Shown here: one piece after another, positions 8,094-16,372 of the stretch | Position numbering within the stretch: position 1 is the stretch's first letter | How the letters are laid out: each line of letters begins with the position of its first letter | Assembly (NCBI GenBank): GCA_934394665.1 | Contig: CAKRRS010000025.1 | Coordinates: forward strand, 1-32,571 | Length of the DNA stretch: 32,571 nt | Direction: 5' to 3' | Source of the DNA: an uncultured Acetatifactor sp. | GTDB lineage: Bacteria; Bacillota; Clostridia; Lachnospirales; Lachnospiraceae | The notes under the pieces: generated by a model | Databases searched by the model: none | What the model was told of the DNA's origin: nothing | The model's input: the letters and a program-made list of their open reading frames with translations, nothing else | Translations under genes and position numbers: made by a program

Positions 8094-9416
8094 TTACTTC
8101 AGCAGTTCAGGTTTTAGTATGATTTCATTAGCAGGAACAGCTTCCAGGTTAAGCTTAGAGGCTGTATCCGCGCCATAAAAGAAGCTGAATAGTTGATGTG
8201 CGGATCGATTATTCAGCTTCTTTCTTGTATAGGAGTTAATGTGACTCATCATCAGGTTGACTTTATCCTGTGTAAGAAAAGCAAATGATGTTTTCTTAGG
8301 AACAATCCTTCTGATGAATTCATGAGTTACTTCAATACTTCCTTTTTGATCAGGACGTTGCGGATCACAGTAAAACACATAGGTTCTGCGTCTTCCATCC
8401 TCATCAAACTCTATTGCCAACGGATCCGTAAATTCGCTTCCGCGATCTGCTAAGATGACCTGGAACATCTCACAGAATTGTTCCCGCCCAAGTATCTCAT
8501 AAAGATGGTTCACCGCTTCTGTTACCGACTTGGCTGTATTCGCTTCCCTAAGATATGCCAGCATAAGGGAACAGTTTCTAAAGAATACTGTAAGCAGCAC
8601 CTTTGTGGAATCCCTGGTGCCTTCTACCGAATCCATTTCCACCACGTTGAAATCAGGATGTCCTTTCATAAAAGCTTCAAAATCTTCGTAGGTACGCCCG
8701 ATATGGCATTTTTTATCGACACGTACAACCTTTTTGGATTTGCGTTTTTTATAACGCACTTTTCTGGGAAGATCTATATTTCCAGCAGAAAGTATGCCGG
8801 CATCTATGTAGTTATAAATGGTCCTTTCATCTACCATGATTTCTGCTGCATTGTTCATACAAATTTGATGAATCGACTGGCCTTGTCTGATAAGAGGCGA
8901 AAGGATGGCATCAAGCCGATCCAGTTCTTCTGGTGTTATATCGATACCCTTACGGGAATCAGAACGTGTCTTTTCGTATGTTTTATGAGCTTCCTTTGCA
9001 TCATAGAACTGTTTGGCAAGAGTACAGGAACGTACCTGTTTACATGAATTGCAAACATAGGGTGCTTTCTTTAGACTTGAACATTTTTCCTCTTCAAAAT
9101 CAGGACAATTGACCATGCACAAAGCACACTCAGAACAGTATGTTTTTCCGTGCCATAACCGATTAATAAACCCACAGCTATCTTCGCCACAGATATACTG
9201 CTTAGTGCATCTCTTTCTGTGTCTGCATGGATTATAGCCTCTGGAACGCGTACCAGTATTTCGATAATCAAGATGGGCTTTCACTTCTTTAGAAACAGTT
9301 GATGGATCCTTGCCTATCAGAGCGCCTATTTCAACGAACGTCTGCCCCTCTTTTAAAGCTTTCTGTATGGTAATGCGATCATCCAGTGTCAGATGCTTAT
9401 ATTTATAGGATGACAT
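8094..9416 (-). CDS. IS30-family transposase
   Basis: The protein has 440 residues. It starts with an IS30-type HTH (YKHLTLDDRITIQKALKEG, then GKDPSTVSKEVK). A cysteine-rich, probably zinc-binding stretch follows (CSECALCMVNCPDF and CNSCKQVRSC, about residues 102-131). The DDE integrase core has Asp262 (VVEMDSVEG), Asp324 (LADRGSEF) and Glu362 (KGSIEVTHEF). The ATG at 9416 (MSSYKYKHLTL) is preferred over an upstream in-frame GTG, since AAGGAGG lies eight bases before it. All three catalytic residues are present and the frame is uninterrupted. It catalyses movement of the surrounding element and has no link with its neighbours. Confidence 0.93.
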   Translation of the reverse strand: MSSYKYKHLTLDDRITIQKALKEGQTFVEIGALIGKDPSTVSKEVKAHLDYRNTGTRSRGYNPCRHRKRCTKQYICGEDSCGFINRLWHGKTYCSECALCMVNCPDFEEEKCSSLKKAPYVCNSCKQVRSCTLAKQFYDAKEAHKTYEKTRSDSRKGIDITPEELDRLDAILSPLIRQGQSIHQICMNNAAEIMVDERTIYNYIDAGILSAGNIDLPRKVRYKKRKSKKVVRVDKKCHIGRTYEDFEAFMKGHPDFNVVEMDSVEGTRDSTKVLLTVFFRNCSLMLAYLREANTAKSVTEAVNHLYEILGREQFCEMFQVILADRGSEFTDPLAIEFDEDGRRRTYVFYCDPQRPDQKGSIEVTHEFIRRIVPKKTSFAFLTQDKVNLMMSHINSYTRKKLNNRSAHQLFSFFYGADTASKLNLEAVPANEIILKPELLK

Positions 9417-9602
9417 GTATTTATCCTCCTTAGTCTTGCTGCCATCTCCTGACACTACTGAAGTGATTACCATTATTACACAAAAAAGAAAAGGAAGATC
9501 ATCTATTTACAAGACTATCTTCCATCTTCATGTTTGTATGACTTATTTCTGTTTTATAAAATATAAAAACCTTAGTAACTGGAAGTTACTTTTTCAATTG
9601 AG

Positions 9603-9616
9603 TCCTGATTCAAATT
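9603..9616 (+). repeat. Right copy of 14-bp direct repeat flanking the IS30 element
   Basis: Perfect second copy of TCCTGATTCAAATT. Joining the flanks at one copy would restore a continuous AT-rich intergenic sequence upstream of the serpin gene, without touching the serpin promoter. Confidence 0.5.
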
Positions 9617-9636
9617 TACTAAATCCAGATTTGGTA

Positions 9637-9666
9637 TTGAACAACCGGATGGATATCAAGTATAAT
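9637..9666 (+). promoter_or_regulatory. Predicted promoter of the serpin gene
   Basis: TTGAAC (9637-9642) and a perfect TATAAT (9661-9666) are separated by 18 bases. The pair lies 57 bases upstream of the serpin ATG and just outside the IS boundary, so the serpin gene should have its own sigma-A-type promoter. Confidence 0.6.
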
Positions 9667-9723
9667 TTTCTCAGATATTTGAGTCAGCTCCTGTACAATA
9701 AACACTCAGAAACGGAGGTTATT

Positions 9724-11022
9724 ATGAATCAGAGATTAATCAGTCTATTCCTCAGTGCTTGTCTGTGTGCCGGTCTGTCCGGATGCGGAAAAACTAATAT
9801 CGATGGCGGATCCGGTATCGCACGACAGTCTTCTGCCGTCAAAGAACTCGGAAGCGATATCGCAGTCGGCGCGAAGCCGGCACCGGTCGATTCCTATGAG
9901 GAATTGAAAAACGGCGTCAACAAATTTGCATTTGCCCTGTATGATGCCCTTCCAAAAGACAGCAACTGCTTCTATTCTCCTTACAGTATTTCCAGTGCAC
10001 TGTCCATGCTGGATCAGGGTGCCGGAAGTGATACGAAAACAGAACTGGAATCAGTACTTGGTATCGCGGATCTTTCTGAGTGGAATCACGAAATGCAAAG
10101 CTATCTGAATAAAGAATGGTCCGAGCAGACATTTGTCAATACTGCCAATTCCATCTGGATGACAGATCAAAAGGAATGGGCAGCAAATATCTCCGACGAT
10201 TTCCTGCTGCCGGCAAAGACATATTACCATGGTGAAATCTACGAAGCAGACTTCACAAATCAGGCGGATCAGGTTGTGAAGGATGTGAACGGCTGGGTAT
10301 CGGGACATACCAATCAGATGATTCCCTCCATCGTAGATGAACTTCCGCCCGCTACCGTTATGATGCTCATAAATGCTGTTTATTTTGAAGGGAAATGGCA
10401 GACACCGTTTGTAGAAGAGGATACTTATGATGATATCTTCCACGGAACTAACGGCGATTCCACCATACCTATGATGCATCTGTACGGGGAACAGTTCGCT
10501 TATATCGATACCGGTTCGATCAAAGGTATCATGCTTCCCTATGATGGCGATTCCGTAGTGATGAAGGTTTTCCTACCATCCCAAGAAGGCGATACCATCT
10601 CCGCTCTGTTCGATGCCTTAAGTAATGATGAAAAGCAGGCTTTGATCGATTCTCTGGATACTGCGGATGATAAAGAAATACAGACAGTACAGCTTCCGAA
10701 ATTCACCGATGAACAGGGAATTAACGGGCTTGACGATATTCTGAAGAACCTTGGCATCCGGTCAGCCTATACTTCGGCAGATTTTTCCAGGATTGCAGAT
10801 GATATTGCTGTGTCTTCCGTCACCCATAGGGCAAAAGTGATCGTGGATGAGAACGGTACAAAGGCTGCTGCCGTAACAGATATCATGGTTGACGGGGCCG
10901 CCGCCATGGAAACGGAAGAACCCTATACCTTTATCGTCGACCGGCCGTTTGTCTATGTGATTGAAGATCAGGATACGGGGATGATCCTGTTTGTGGGTCG
11001 GGGAAATGACCTGGTCAAGTAA
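9724..11022 (+). CDS. Secreted serpin lipoprotein (serine protease inhibitor)
   Basis: This 432-residue protein is a bacterial serpin. A lipoprotein signal peptide ends in the lipobox LSGC (Cys21), so it should be anchored outside the membrane. The serpin fold is visible in NCFYSPYSISSALSML, INAVYFEGKWQTPF and the C-terminal DRPFVYVIEDQDTG followed by ILFVGRG. The reactive-centre loop lies at about 375-403: the hinge GTKAAAV has the small residues needed for loop insertion, so it should be inhibitory. Counting hinge Gly as P15 gives Ala at P1 in VDGAAAMETEE, but this loop is about five residues longer than in alpha-1-antitrypsin, so P1 is uncertain. Ala at P1 would suit elastase- or subtilisin-like proteases. 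Gut Eubacterium serpins (siropins) inhibit neutrophil elastase and proteinase 3. The ATG has GGAGG six bases upstream. Confidence 0.92.
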   Translation: MNQRLISLFLSACLCAGLSGCGKTNIDGGSGIARQSSAVKELGSDIAVGAKPAPVDSYEELKNGVNKFAFALYDALPKDSNCFYSPYSISSALSMLDQGAGSDTKTELESVLGIADLSEWNHEMQSYLNKEWSEQTFVNTANSIWMTDQKEWAANISDDFLLPAKTYYHGEIYEADFTNQADQVVKDVNGWVSGHTNQMIPSIVDELPPATVMMLINAVYFEGKWQTPFVEEDTYDDIFHGTNGDSTIPMMHLYGEQFAYIDTGSIKGIMLPYDGDSVVMKVFLPSQEGDTISALFDALSNDEKQALIDSLDTADDKEIQTVQLPKFTDEQGINGLDDILKNLGIRSAYTSADFSRIADDIAVSSVTHRAKVIVDENGTKAAAVTDIMVDGAAAMETEEPYTFIVDRPFVYVIEDQDTGMILFVGRGNDLVK

Positions 11023-11077
11023 AAGGAATTTGACCATCTTTCACCCGTCAGAGCGCATTCAGGGGGATACAAAGAAA

Positions 11078-11104
11078 CAGCACACCCTTTTTGCGAGTGT
11101 ACTG
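11078..11104 (-). terminator. Probable terminator of the ACT-domain gene
   Basis: On the minus strand CAGTACAC pairs with GTGTGCTG (one mismatch) around an 11-base loop, followed by TTTCTTTG. It lies 30 bases past the ACT gene stop. On the plus strand it could also weakly stop serpin transcripts, but a T-run is missing there. Confidence 0.45.
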
Positions 11105-11133
11105 CCTTCTCTGTTCCTTATGGGTTCTTGCAT

Positions 11134-11538
11134 CTAGCACATCTTAAAGCCCTTAGCCTTCAGGCAAATCTCCACTTCCTCGGGATCTGCGGTGTGCAGG
11201 ATCATGACAGGAGTCGAGGAATCACGGTTGAAGGACAGGTAGGTGTAGTCCACATTGACATTGCTGTCTAACAGTGCGGTCAGTAAGGTGTTCAGTGCGC
11301 CGGGCTTGTCCTCGATCTCGACTGCCAGGACATCCACGAAACGGCAGAGGTAGCCCTTCTCTGTGAGGACCTCTTTTGCCTTGTCGGGATCGGATACGAC
11401 CATACGGTTGATGCCGTACTCGGCTCCGTCGTTAGTCACAGAACCCCAGATATTGATGCCTGCCTCATAGAGGGCATTAGTCATGGTCTGCAGCGCTCCT
11501 TTTTTATTTTCAGCGTAAATAGATAACTGTTTTAACAT
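11134..11538 (-). CDS. Tandem ACT-domain protein
   Basis: This 134-residue protein is made of two ACT domains (about 1-66 and 68-134) and nothing else. The first begins LKQLSIYAENKKGALQTMTN and the second AVEIEDKPGALNTLLTALLD; each has the ligand-loop Gly at the start of the first helix. ACT domains bind small molecules, usually amino acids, and double-ACT proteins of this size are common in Clostridia, where related ones often lie beside phenylacetate-CoA ligase genes. No such partner is present here. AGGAGG precedes the ATG, and a good promoter lies upstream, so it is probably a single-gene transcript. Its ligand and target are unknown. Confidence 0.85.
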   Translation of the reverse strand: MLKQLSIYAENKKGALQTMTNALYEAGINIWGSVTNDGAEYGINRMVVSDPDKAKEVLTEKGYLCRFVDVLAVEIEDKPGALNTLLTALLDSNVNVDYTYLSFNRDSSTPVMILHTADPEEVEICLKAKGFKMC

Positions 11539-11584
11539 TTCGGTATTACCTCCTCATTGCGATCTGACTGATAATGCAGTCTGT

Positions 11585-11599
11585 CCGGGAATCTCCCGG
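11585..11599 (-). promoter_or_regulatory. GC-rich hairpin in the ACT gene leader
   Basis: CCGGGA-ATC-TCCCGG is a perfect 6-bp stem directly downstream of the predicted -10 of the ACT gene, so it would be near the mRNA 5' end. It may protect the 5' end or be part of a control element. No terminator T-run follows. Confidence 0.4.
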
Positions 11600-11608
11600 C
11601 ACTTTATT

Positions 11609-11637
11609 ATGATAAAGCATTCTTATAAAATAATCAA
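11609..11637 (-). promoter_or_regulatory. Predicted promoter of the ACT-domain gene
   Basis: Minus-strand TTGATT (-35) and TATCAT (-10) are separated by 17 bases, about 70 bases upstream of the ACT gene ATG. Confidence 0.5.
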
Positions 11638-11681
11638 CCCAGAGTTATACTTTCCTAATTTTATTTTATCGCTTACATCCC

Positions 11682-11727
11682 AAAAATGACTTTAATCTAA
11701 ACTCGAGTTTAAATTAAAGTCATTTTT
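11682..11727. terminator. 46-bp near-perfect palindrome, ftsH terminator
   Basis: AAAAATGACTTTAAT...ATTAAAGTCATTTTT centres on CTCGAG at 11702-11707. The arms are 23 bp with a single mismatch and end in five T on either strand, giving a bidirectional intrinsic terminator. It lies about 65 bases past the ftsH stop and insulates the ACT gene promoter from ftsH read-through. Confidence 0.75.
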
Positions 11728-11790
11728 CCATAATTTTTCTTATTTGTGCCTCTCAAAAAGGCTTTATGTTTACAACATCACCATTTTCCG

Positions 11791-14157
11791 TTATGACAGT
11801 GTTCCGTGGGAAAACAGTCCTACCGGTCCCTGGGGAGGATCCGTAGGATCCTTGGGATCCTTGGGATCTTTGGAATCCTTCGATTCTGCGGAAGTCTCAC
11901 CGGCAATTTCCTTCGTCGTATTATCCGAAGCTGTCTGCTCTTTTGCTTCCTGCAGACTGTCCTCAAAGGCAAGCGGCTGAAATGTGGGATCCGTAGAGGT
12001 CATGACCTGCTCACCGATGGTCACGTCAACGTTGTTTCCCTTCATTGCGTCTGCAACGGTATTATCTGCCTCATCCTTTTTTATCTCAGCCTTTTGACCG
12101 ACAGTGCCTTCCGCTGCGTCCTTCTTCTCTTCCTCAGGATTGGGTAATCCTTTCTCCTTGCGGAAAATCTCCATGAACTCTTTACCGGTGATGGTCTCGC
12201 GCTCGATCAGGAACGCTGCCAGCTTATCCATCAGTTCACGGTTCTCGCGGAGCATCTGCAATGCCTTGTCATAGCTTTCCTTAATGATAGATACTACTTC
12301 TTCATCGATCGCTGCAGCAGTCTCATCACTGCAGTTCAGTGCGGTTCTGCCCTCCAGGTACTGGCTTTCTACCGTAGCCAGGCCGACCAGACCAAATCTC
12401 TTGCTCATACCGTAACGGGTCACCATGTTGCGGGCGATATCCGTAGCTTTCTCAATATCATTGGCTGCGCCGGTGGTAACGGTATCGAATACCACTTCCT
12501 CTGCCGCACGTCCACCGACCAGACTTACCAGCATATCGCGAAGCTCTGCCTCGGTATTGAGGTATTTTTCCTCCTCCGGCACGTGCATTACGTAACCCAG
12601 CGCACCCATGGTACGGGGAACGATCGTGATTTTCTGTACCGGCTCGGAATTTTTCTGTAACGCGCTGATCAGTGCATGACCTACTTCATGATAGGATACG
12701 ATCCGACGCTCCTCTTTGCTCATGATGCGGTCTTTCTTTTCCTTACCTACCAGCACCTGTTCCACCGCTGCGAACAGATCCTGCTGGTTCACGAATTCTC
12801 TGCCTTCCTTGACAGCGTTGATGGCAGCTTCGTTGATCATATTGGCCAGATCGGAGCCTACCGCACCGCTGGTCGCCAATGCAATGGCATCCAGATCTAC
12901 AGTTTCGTCCATCTTCACATCCTTGGAATGTACTTTCAGGATCTCCACACGGCCCTTGAGGTCAGGCTTATCTACGATGATCCGTCGGTCAAAACGTCCG
13001 GGACGTAAGAGCGCCTTATCCAGGATCTCCGGACGGTTGGTCGCACCCAGGATCAGAATACCTTTGGAGCTGTCGAAACCATCCATCTCGGACAGCAGCT
13101 GGTTCAGCGTCTGTTCTCTCTCTTCATTGCCTCCGCCGTACTTGGAATCACGGCTGCGGCCGATGGCATCGATCTCATCGATGAATACAATACAAGGGGC
13201 GTTCTTGGTCGCTTCCTTGAACAGGTCGCGGACACGGCTGGCACCCACGCCTACATATAACTCAATAAAATCAGAACCTGTCAGAGAGAAGAACGGTACA
13301 TGCGCCTCTCCTGCCACAGCTTTTGCCAACAGGGTCTTACCGGTTCCGGGAGGTCCCACCAGCAACGCACCCTTGGGAAGCTTTGCACCGATCTTGGAAT
13401 ATTTCTGCGGATTATGCAGGAAATCCACGACTTCCACCAGGGATTCTTTCGCTTCATCTTCACCGGCTACGTCCTTGAAAGTAACACCGGTCTCTTTCTG
13501 TACATATACTTTGGCATTGCTCTTGCCCACGCCCATGGGACCACCGCTGCCGCCCATTCTGCGGAACAGGAATCCTGCCACGATCCAGATCAGCACTACC
13601 GGAAGCACTACTGTCACAAGGATCTCCATCAGGAAACTTGACGTATTACTGCTGATGCGCGTTCCTTCCACATCATGCTCCTGCAGTCTGGCGGTCAAAG
13701 TGTCCAGATCTTCCATTAACATCGTATAATATACCGTCTGGGAAGACTGCATTGCCTTCTGGGTAATCCCGTAGAAACTAATATAACTGTTCGGAGCCGG
13801 CGTTGCCGCTGCCTCCTGCTTCAGCTGCACGGTGATCACACCGCTCTCTCTGTTGACCTCCACTGCCGCAACCTTGTCCGCTTCCAGATCCTTCAGGAAA
13901 TCGGTATAAGCAACTTCAGTCCCGCTGTTGGTTCCGAAGAAAGCATTATACAGCATCAGCACCAGAATGATCGTAGTAAGTCCGGACAGGATCATCATTA
14001 AAATACTGGGGCGTCTCGGTGGGCGGTTGTCATTCCCATTACCGCCATTCCCATTGTTACCGCCTCTGCCGTTATTGCCGCTGCCGGGAGCACCGTTGCC
14101 ATTGCCGCCGTTACCGGAGCCATAGCCGTTATTATATGATTCAGATAATATTCTCAT
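11791..14157 (-). CDS. ftsH: ATP-dependent zinc metalloprotease FtsH
   Basis: FtsH is the membrane AAA protease that degrades damaged or unassembled membrane proteins and regulators. The 788-residue protein has, in order: a Gly/Asn-rich tail (about 10-45), a membrane segment (51-72), an extracytoplasmic domain, a second membrane segment (175-198), Walker A GPPGTGKT (268-275), Walker B IVFIDEID, the second region of homology around ATNRPEILDKALLRPGRFDR, the zinc site HEVGH (490-494) with Asp about 567, and an acidic C-terminal tail of over 100 residues ending in DP-rich repeats (KDPKDPKDPTDPP). It is much longer than Bacillus FtsH (637) because of both tails. GGAG lies six bases before the ATG. 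A strong promoter is at 14291-14319 and a terminator follows the gene. Confidence 0.95.
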   Translation of the reverse strand: MRILSESYNNGYGSGNGGNGNGAPGSGNNGRGGNNGNGGNGNDNRPPRRPSILMMILSGLTTIILVLMLYNAFFGTNSGTEVAYTDFLKDLEADKVAAVEVNRESGVITVQLKQEAAATPAPNSYISFYGITQKAMQSSQTVYYTMLMEDLDTLTARLQEHDVEGTRISSNTSSFLMEILVTVVLPVVLIWIVAGFLFRRMGGSGGPMGVGKSNAKVYVQKETGVTFKDVAGEDEAKESLVEVVDFLHNPQKYSKIGAKLPKGALLVGPPGTGKTLLAKAVAGEAHVPFFSLTGSDFIELYVGVGASRVRDLFKEATKNAPCIVFIDEIDAIGRSRDSKYGGGNEEREQTLNQLLSEMDGFDSSKGILILGATNRPEILDKALLRPGRFDRRIIVDKPDLKGRVEILKVHSKDVKMDETVDLDAIALATSGAVGSDLANMINEAAINAVKEGREFVNQQDLFAAVEQVLVGKEKKDRIMSKEERRIVSYHEVGHALISALQKNSEPVQKITIVPRTMGALGYVMHVPEEEKYLNTEAELRDMLVSLVGGRAAEEVVFDTVTTGAANDIEKATDIARNMVTRYGMSKRFGLVGLATVESQYLEGRTALNCSDETAAAIDEEVVSIIKESYDKALQMLRENRELMDKLAAFLIERETITGKEFMEIFRKEKGLPNPEEEKKDAAEGTVGQKAEIKKDEADNTVADAMKGNNVDVTIGEQVMTSTDPTFQPLAFEDSLQEAKEQTASDNTTKEIAGETSAESKDSKDPKDPKDPTDPPQGPVGLFSHGTLS

Positions 14158-14290
14158 GTCATCTCCATTTTCTACTTTATTCTATTGTCTCCAGCTTTCT
14201 TTGTTCTGAGACAGCAAACATATCGCAATGATTCAGGAAACGTTGAAAAATAATATTTTCACATTTATCCGGATAATTACAATCTATTTC

Positions 14291-14319
14291 ATTATAGAGA
14301 TAACTTATTGATAAATCAA
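14291..14319 (-). promoter_or_regulatory. Predicted ftsH promoter
   Basis: On the minus strand TTGATT and a perfect TATAAT are separated by exactly 17 bases. The leader to the ftsH ATG would be about 125 bases and contains an AT-rich TGAAAAATA/TATTTTCA dyad near 14245-14263. Confidence 0.6.
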
Positions 14320-14375
14320 TAGTTCAAATGTGAAAAAAATATGAAAGACAGCATATCTCTGTGTCTACAGACAAA

Positions 14376-14409
14376 TGCCCGGAATTCGCAAAAAGCAAAC
14401 TTCCGGGCA
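14376..14409 (-). terminator. Hairpin terminator after nagA
   Basis: TGCCCGGAA and TTCCGGGCA form a perfect 9-bp stem around a 16-base loop, 32 bases past the nagA stop. On the minus strand it is followed by TTTGTCTG, a weak T-tract. It probably closes the long GlcNAc-disaccharide operon. Confidence 0.6.
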
Positions 14410-14441
14410 CCTGCCTGCAACAAACAACTTACAACAAACAA

Positions 14442-15575
14442 TTATAGAATCACACCCTTCAGAATGACCTGACGGCGATGCAACTCTTTGTCGGCAATTA
14501 CGATATTCGCGTATTTGCCTGCTTCCAGGGATCCTACCTCGTCAGAGGCTCCGATGCTGACTGCCGGATTGATGGTAGCCGCACGGATTGCCTGCTCCTT
14601 CGGGATTCCCATTTCCACGGCCTTACACATACAGTCATACAGATTCGTGGCGCTTCCGGCAATGGTTCCGTCTGCCAGGGTAGCTAAGGCTCCACGCACG
14701 GTAACATCCTGACCGCCCAGGGTGTACTGTCCATCCTCCATACCTACGGCACGCATGCTGTCACTGATGAGGATCATACGGTGTGCACCGAACAGCCGGA
14801 AGGTATTCCTTACCATACAGGGATGAATATGGATACCGTCGCAGATCAGCTCCGGCATGACTTCCGGATCATCCGCTGCGGCTCCCACTACAGCAGGTTC
14901 TCTGTGGGTCGGTACGGGCATGGCATTATACAGGTGGGTAATATGTTTGGCTCCTGCCTGTATTGCCTTGACGGCAGTGTCATAATCTGACATCGTATGT
15001 GCGACAGAGAAATGGAACTCATTCCCCAGTTCCCGGATACAGTCGATGGCTCCTTCTGTCTCCGGTGCGATGGATACCAGCTTTACCAGTCCTTTTGCGC
15101 ATTTTTGTAATTCCTTCAACGCTTCCACGCTGGGAGGGATAACATATTCTTCCTTCTGGGCACCCTTTTTTGCTTTGTTGATAAAAGGACCTTCCAGATG
15201 TACTCCCACTAAGCTGTCCGGCTTATCTTCTGACACTTCCGTCAGGATACGCTTCAATTCTTCCACCGGCAGCGTCATGGTCGCAGGACAGATACTGGTG
15301 ATTCCGTGGCTGTTCTCATAGGCTTCAATGGCACGATACGCTTCCTGTGTCCTATCACAGAAGTCATATCCCGCTGCTCCGTGAAAATGGATATCTACCA
15401 GTCCGGGCAGCACCAGCATCCCGCGTTCTGCTTCACTTAACTCTCCCTTGGTACAGAAGTCTACTTCTGCGATCCGGTCTCCCTCGATGCGGATTCTGCC
15501 CGGACGGAACTCATAATCCGCAGTATATAATAGTCCTTTTACTTCTTTTATTTGTTTCGCACCCTCTGCTGCCAT
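14442..15575 (-). CDS. nagA: N-acetylglucosamine-6-phosphate deacetylase
   Basis: NagA removes acetate from GlcNAc-6-P to give GlcN-6-P in the cytoplasm. The 377-residue amidohydrolase shows the metal site HFHGAAGYDF (63-72), Glu128 in HLEGPF, His193 in VAHTMSD, His214 in HLYNAMP and the catalytic Asp272 in ILISDSM; all are the expected family residues. AAGGAGGGG precedes the ATG, 18 bases after the nagB stop. It is the last gene of the cluster that begins with the GH94 phosphorylase, and supplies the step between GlcNAc-6-P made by the pathway and NagB. Confidence 0.95.
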   Translation of the reverse strand: MAAEGAKQIKEVKGLLYTADYEFRPGRIRIEGDRIAEVDFCTKGELSEAERGMLVLPGLVDIHFHGAAGYDFCDRTQEAYRAIEAYENSHGITSICPATMTLPVEELKRILTEVSEDKPDSLVGVHLEGPFINKAKKGAQKEEYVIPPSVEALKELQKCAKGLVKLVSIAPETEGAIDCIRELGNEFHFSVAHTMSDYDTAVKAIQAGAKHITHLYNAMPVPTHREPAVVGAAADDPEVMPELICDGIHIHPCMVRNTFRLFGAHRMILISDSMRAVGMEDGQYTLGGQDVTVRGALATLADGTIAGSATNLYDCMCKAVEMGIPKEQAIRAATINPAVSIGASDEVGSLEAGKYANIVIADKELHRRQVILKGVIL

Positions 15576-15593
15576 TTTGTCCCCTCCTTAACT

Positions 15594-16310
15594 TCAGCCA
15601 AGGCAGGCTTCGTCGCCTACCAGAATCACGTTATTGTGAAGCTGTAATACCGAAGCGGGAACCTGAGGACAGATCGGTCCCCAGAATGCTTTCTTTACGA
15701 TTTCTTTTTTATCTGCTCCGCATGCCATAATGAGGATCATCTTCGCCTGCATGATGGACTGGATACCCATGGTATATGCCTGCCTGGGCACCTGATCTTC
15801 AGAATCGAAAAATCTTGCATTCGCTTCGATAGTGCTTTCGCTCAGATCCACGCAATGTGTAGTCTTGGAAAACTCCTCTGCGGGCTCATTAAAACCGATA
15901 TGCCCGTTATGTCCAAGTCCTAAAAGCTGTAAGTCAATACCGCCGGAACGCTCCAGCTTGGCATCGTACTCACCGCATGCCTGGGTGGGATCTTTTTTTC
16001 CGTCGGGAACATTGGTGTTTTCTTTTTTTATATTTACATGATCAAAGAGCTGATGGTTCATAAAGTAGCGGTATCCGTTGGGATTCTCGCCGTCCAACCC
16101 CCTGTATTCGTCTAAATTCATGGTCTTCACCTGAGAGAGATCCAACTCTCCGGCTTCGTATTTTGCGATCAGTCTCTGATAGGCACCGATGGGTGTGGAT
16201 CCTGTTGCCAGTCCCAGCACGCTGTCCGGTTTTAATAAAATCTGTGCAGCGATCAGATCTGCCGCCAGCGTGGATGCTTCCTCATAATTCTTCGCACAAT
16301 AAACTCTCAT
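15594..16310 (-). CDS. nagB: Glucosamine-6-phosphate deaminase
   Basis: NagB converts GlcN-6-P to fructose-6-P and ammonia, feeding amino sugars into glycolysis. The protein has 238 residues. Visible are GLATGSTPIGAY (phosphate loop), NLDEYRGL with catalytic Asp67, and GLGHNGHIGFNEP with His137 and Glu142. The start is ATG 16310 (MRVYCAKNYEEAS) because AGGAGGAG lies just before it; an in-frame ATG six codons upstream lacks this. It lies between the response regulator (62-base gap) and nagA (18-base gap). It has the short C-terminus of the Gram-positive enzymes, without an obvious allosteric extension. Confidence 0.95.
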   Translation of the reverse strand: MRVYCAKNYEEASTLAADLIAAQILLKPDSVLGLATGSTPIGAYQRLIAKYEAGELDLSQVKTMNLDEYRGLDGENPNGYRYFMNHQLFDHVNIKKENTNVPDGKKDPTQACGEYDAKLERSGGIDLQLLGLGHNGHIGFNEPAEEFSKTTHCVDLSESTIEANARFFDSEDQVPRQAYTMGIQSIMQAKMILIMACGADKKEIVKKAFWGPICPQVPASVLQLHNNVILVGDEACLG

Positions 16311-16372
16311 ATTCGTCTCCTCCTGCACGCTCTAAAGGTCATGCATAAGGAACTCTATAGACGGTCACAGAC

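Larger units (their letters stand above)
7777..9602 (-). mobile_element. IS30-family insertion sequence (approximate ends)
   Basis: The element is delimited by the 14-bp direct repeats at 7763-7776 and 9603-9616, giving 1,826 bp. Nested inverted-repeat pairs lie inside: TAACTTCC near both ends (7792-7798 and 9581-9588), a perfect 17-bp pair TAAAACAGAAATAAGTC (7863-7879 and 9540-9556) and TCAGGAGATGRCA (8072-8084 and 9440-9452). The last pair hugs the transposase gene and alone would define a 1.38-kb element, closer to the usual IS30 size, so the true ends are uncertain. The 317-base left non-coding part contains repeated GCAANNNTAACTTC boxes. The transposase frame is intact, so the element may still be active. 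Confidence 0.6.

Noticed and set aside
12716..13729. 337-codon open frame antisense to ftsH, and similar long antisense frames in uvrC and murB
   Set aside because: They are opposite to clear conserved genes, have no ribosome sites and give low-complexity products.
14158..14441. Small RNA or riboswitch upstream of ftsH
   Set aside because: Only a promoter, an AT-rich weak dyad and the nagA terminator are seen; no known aptamer pattern.
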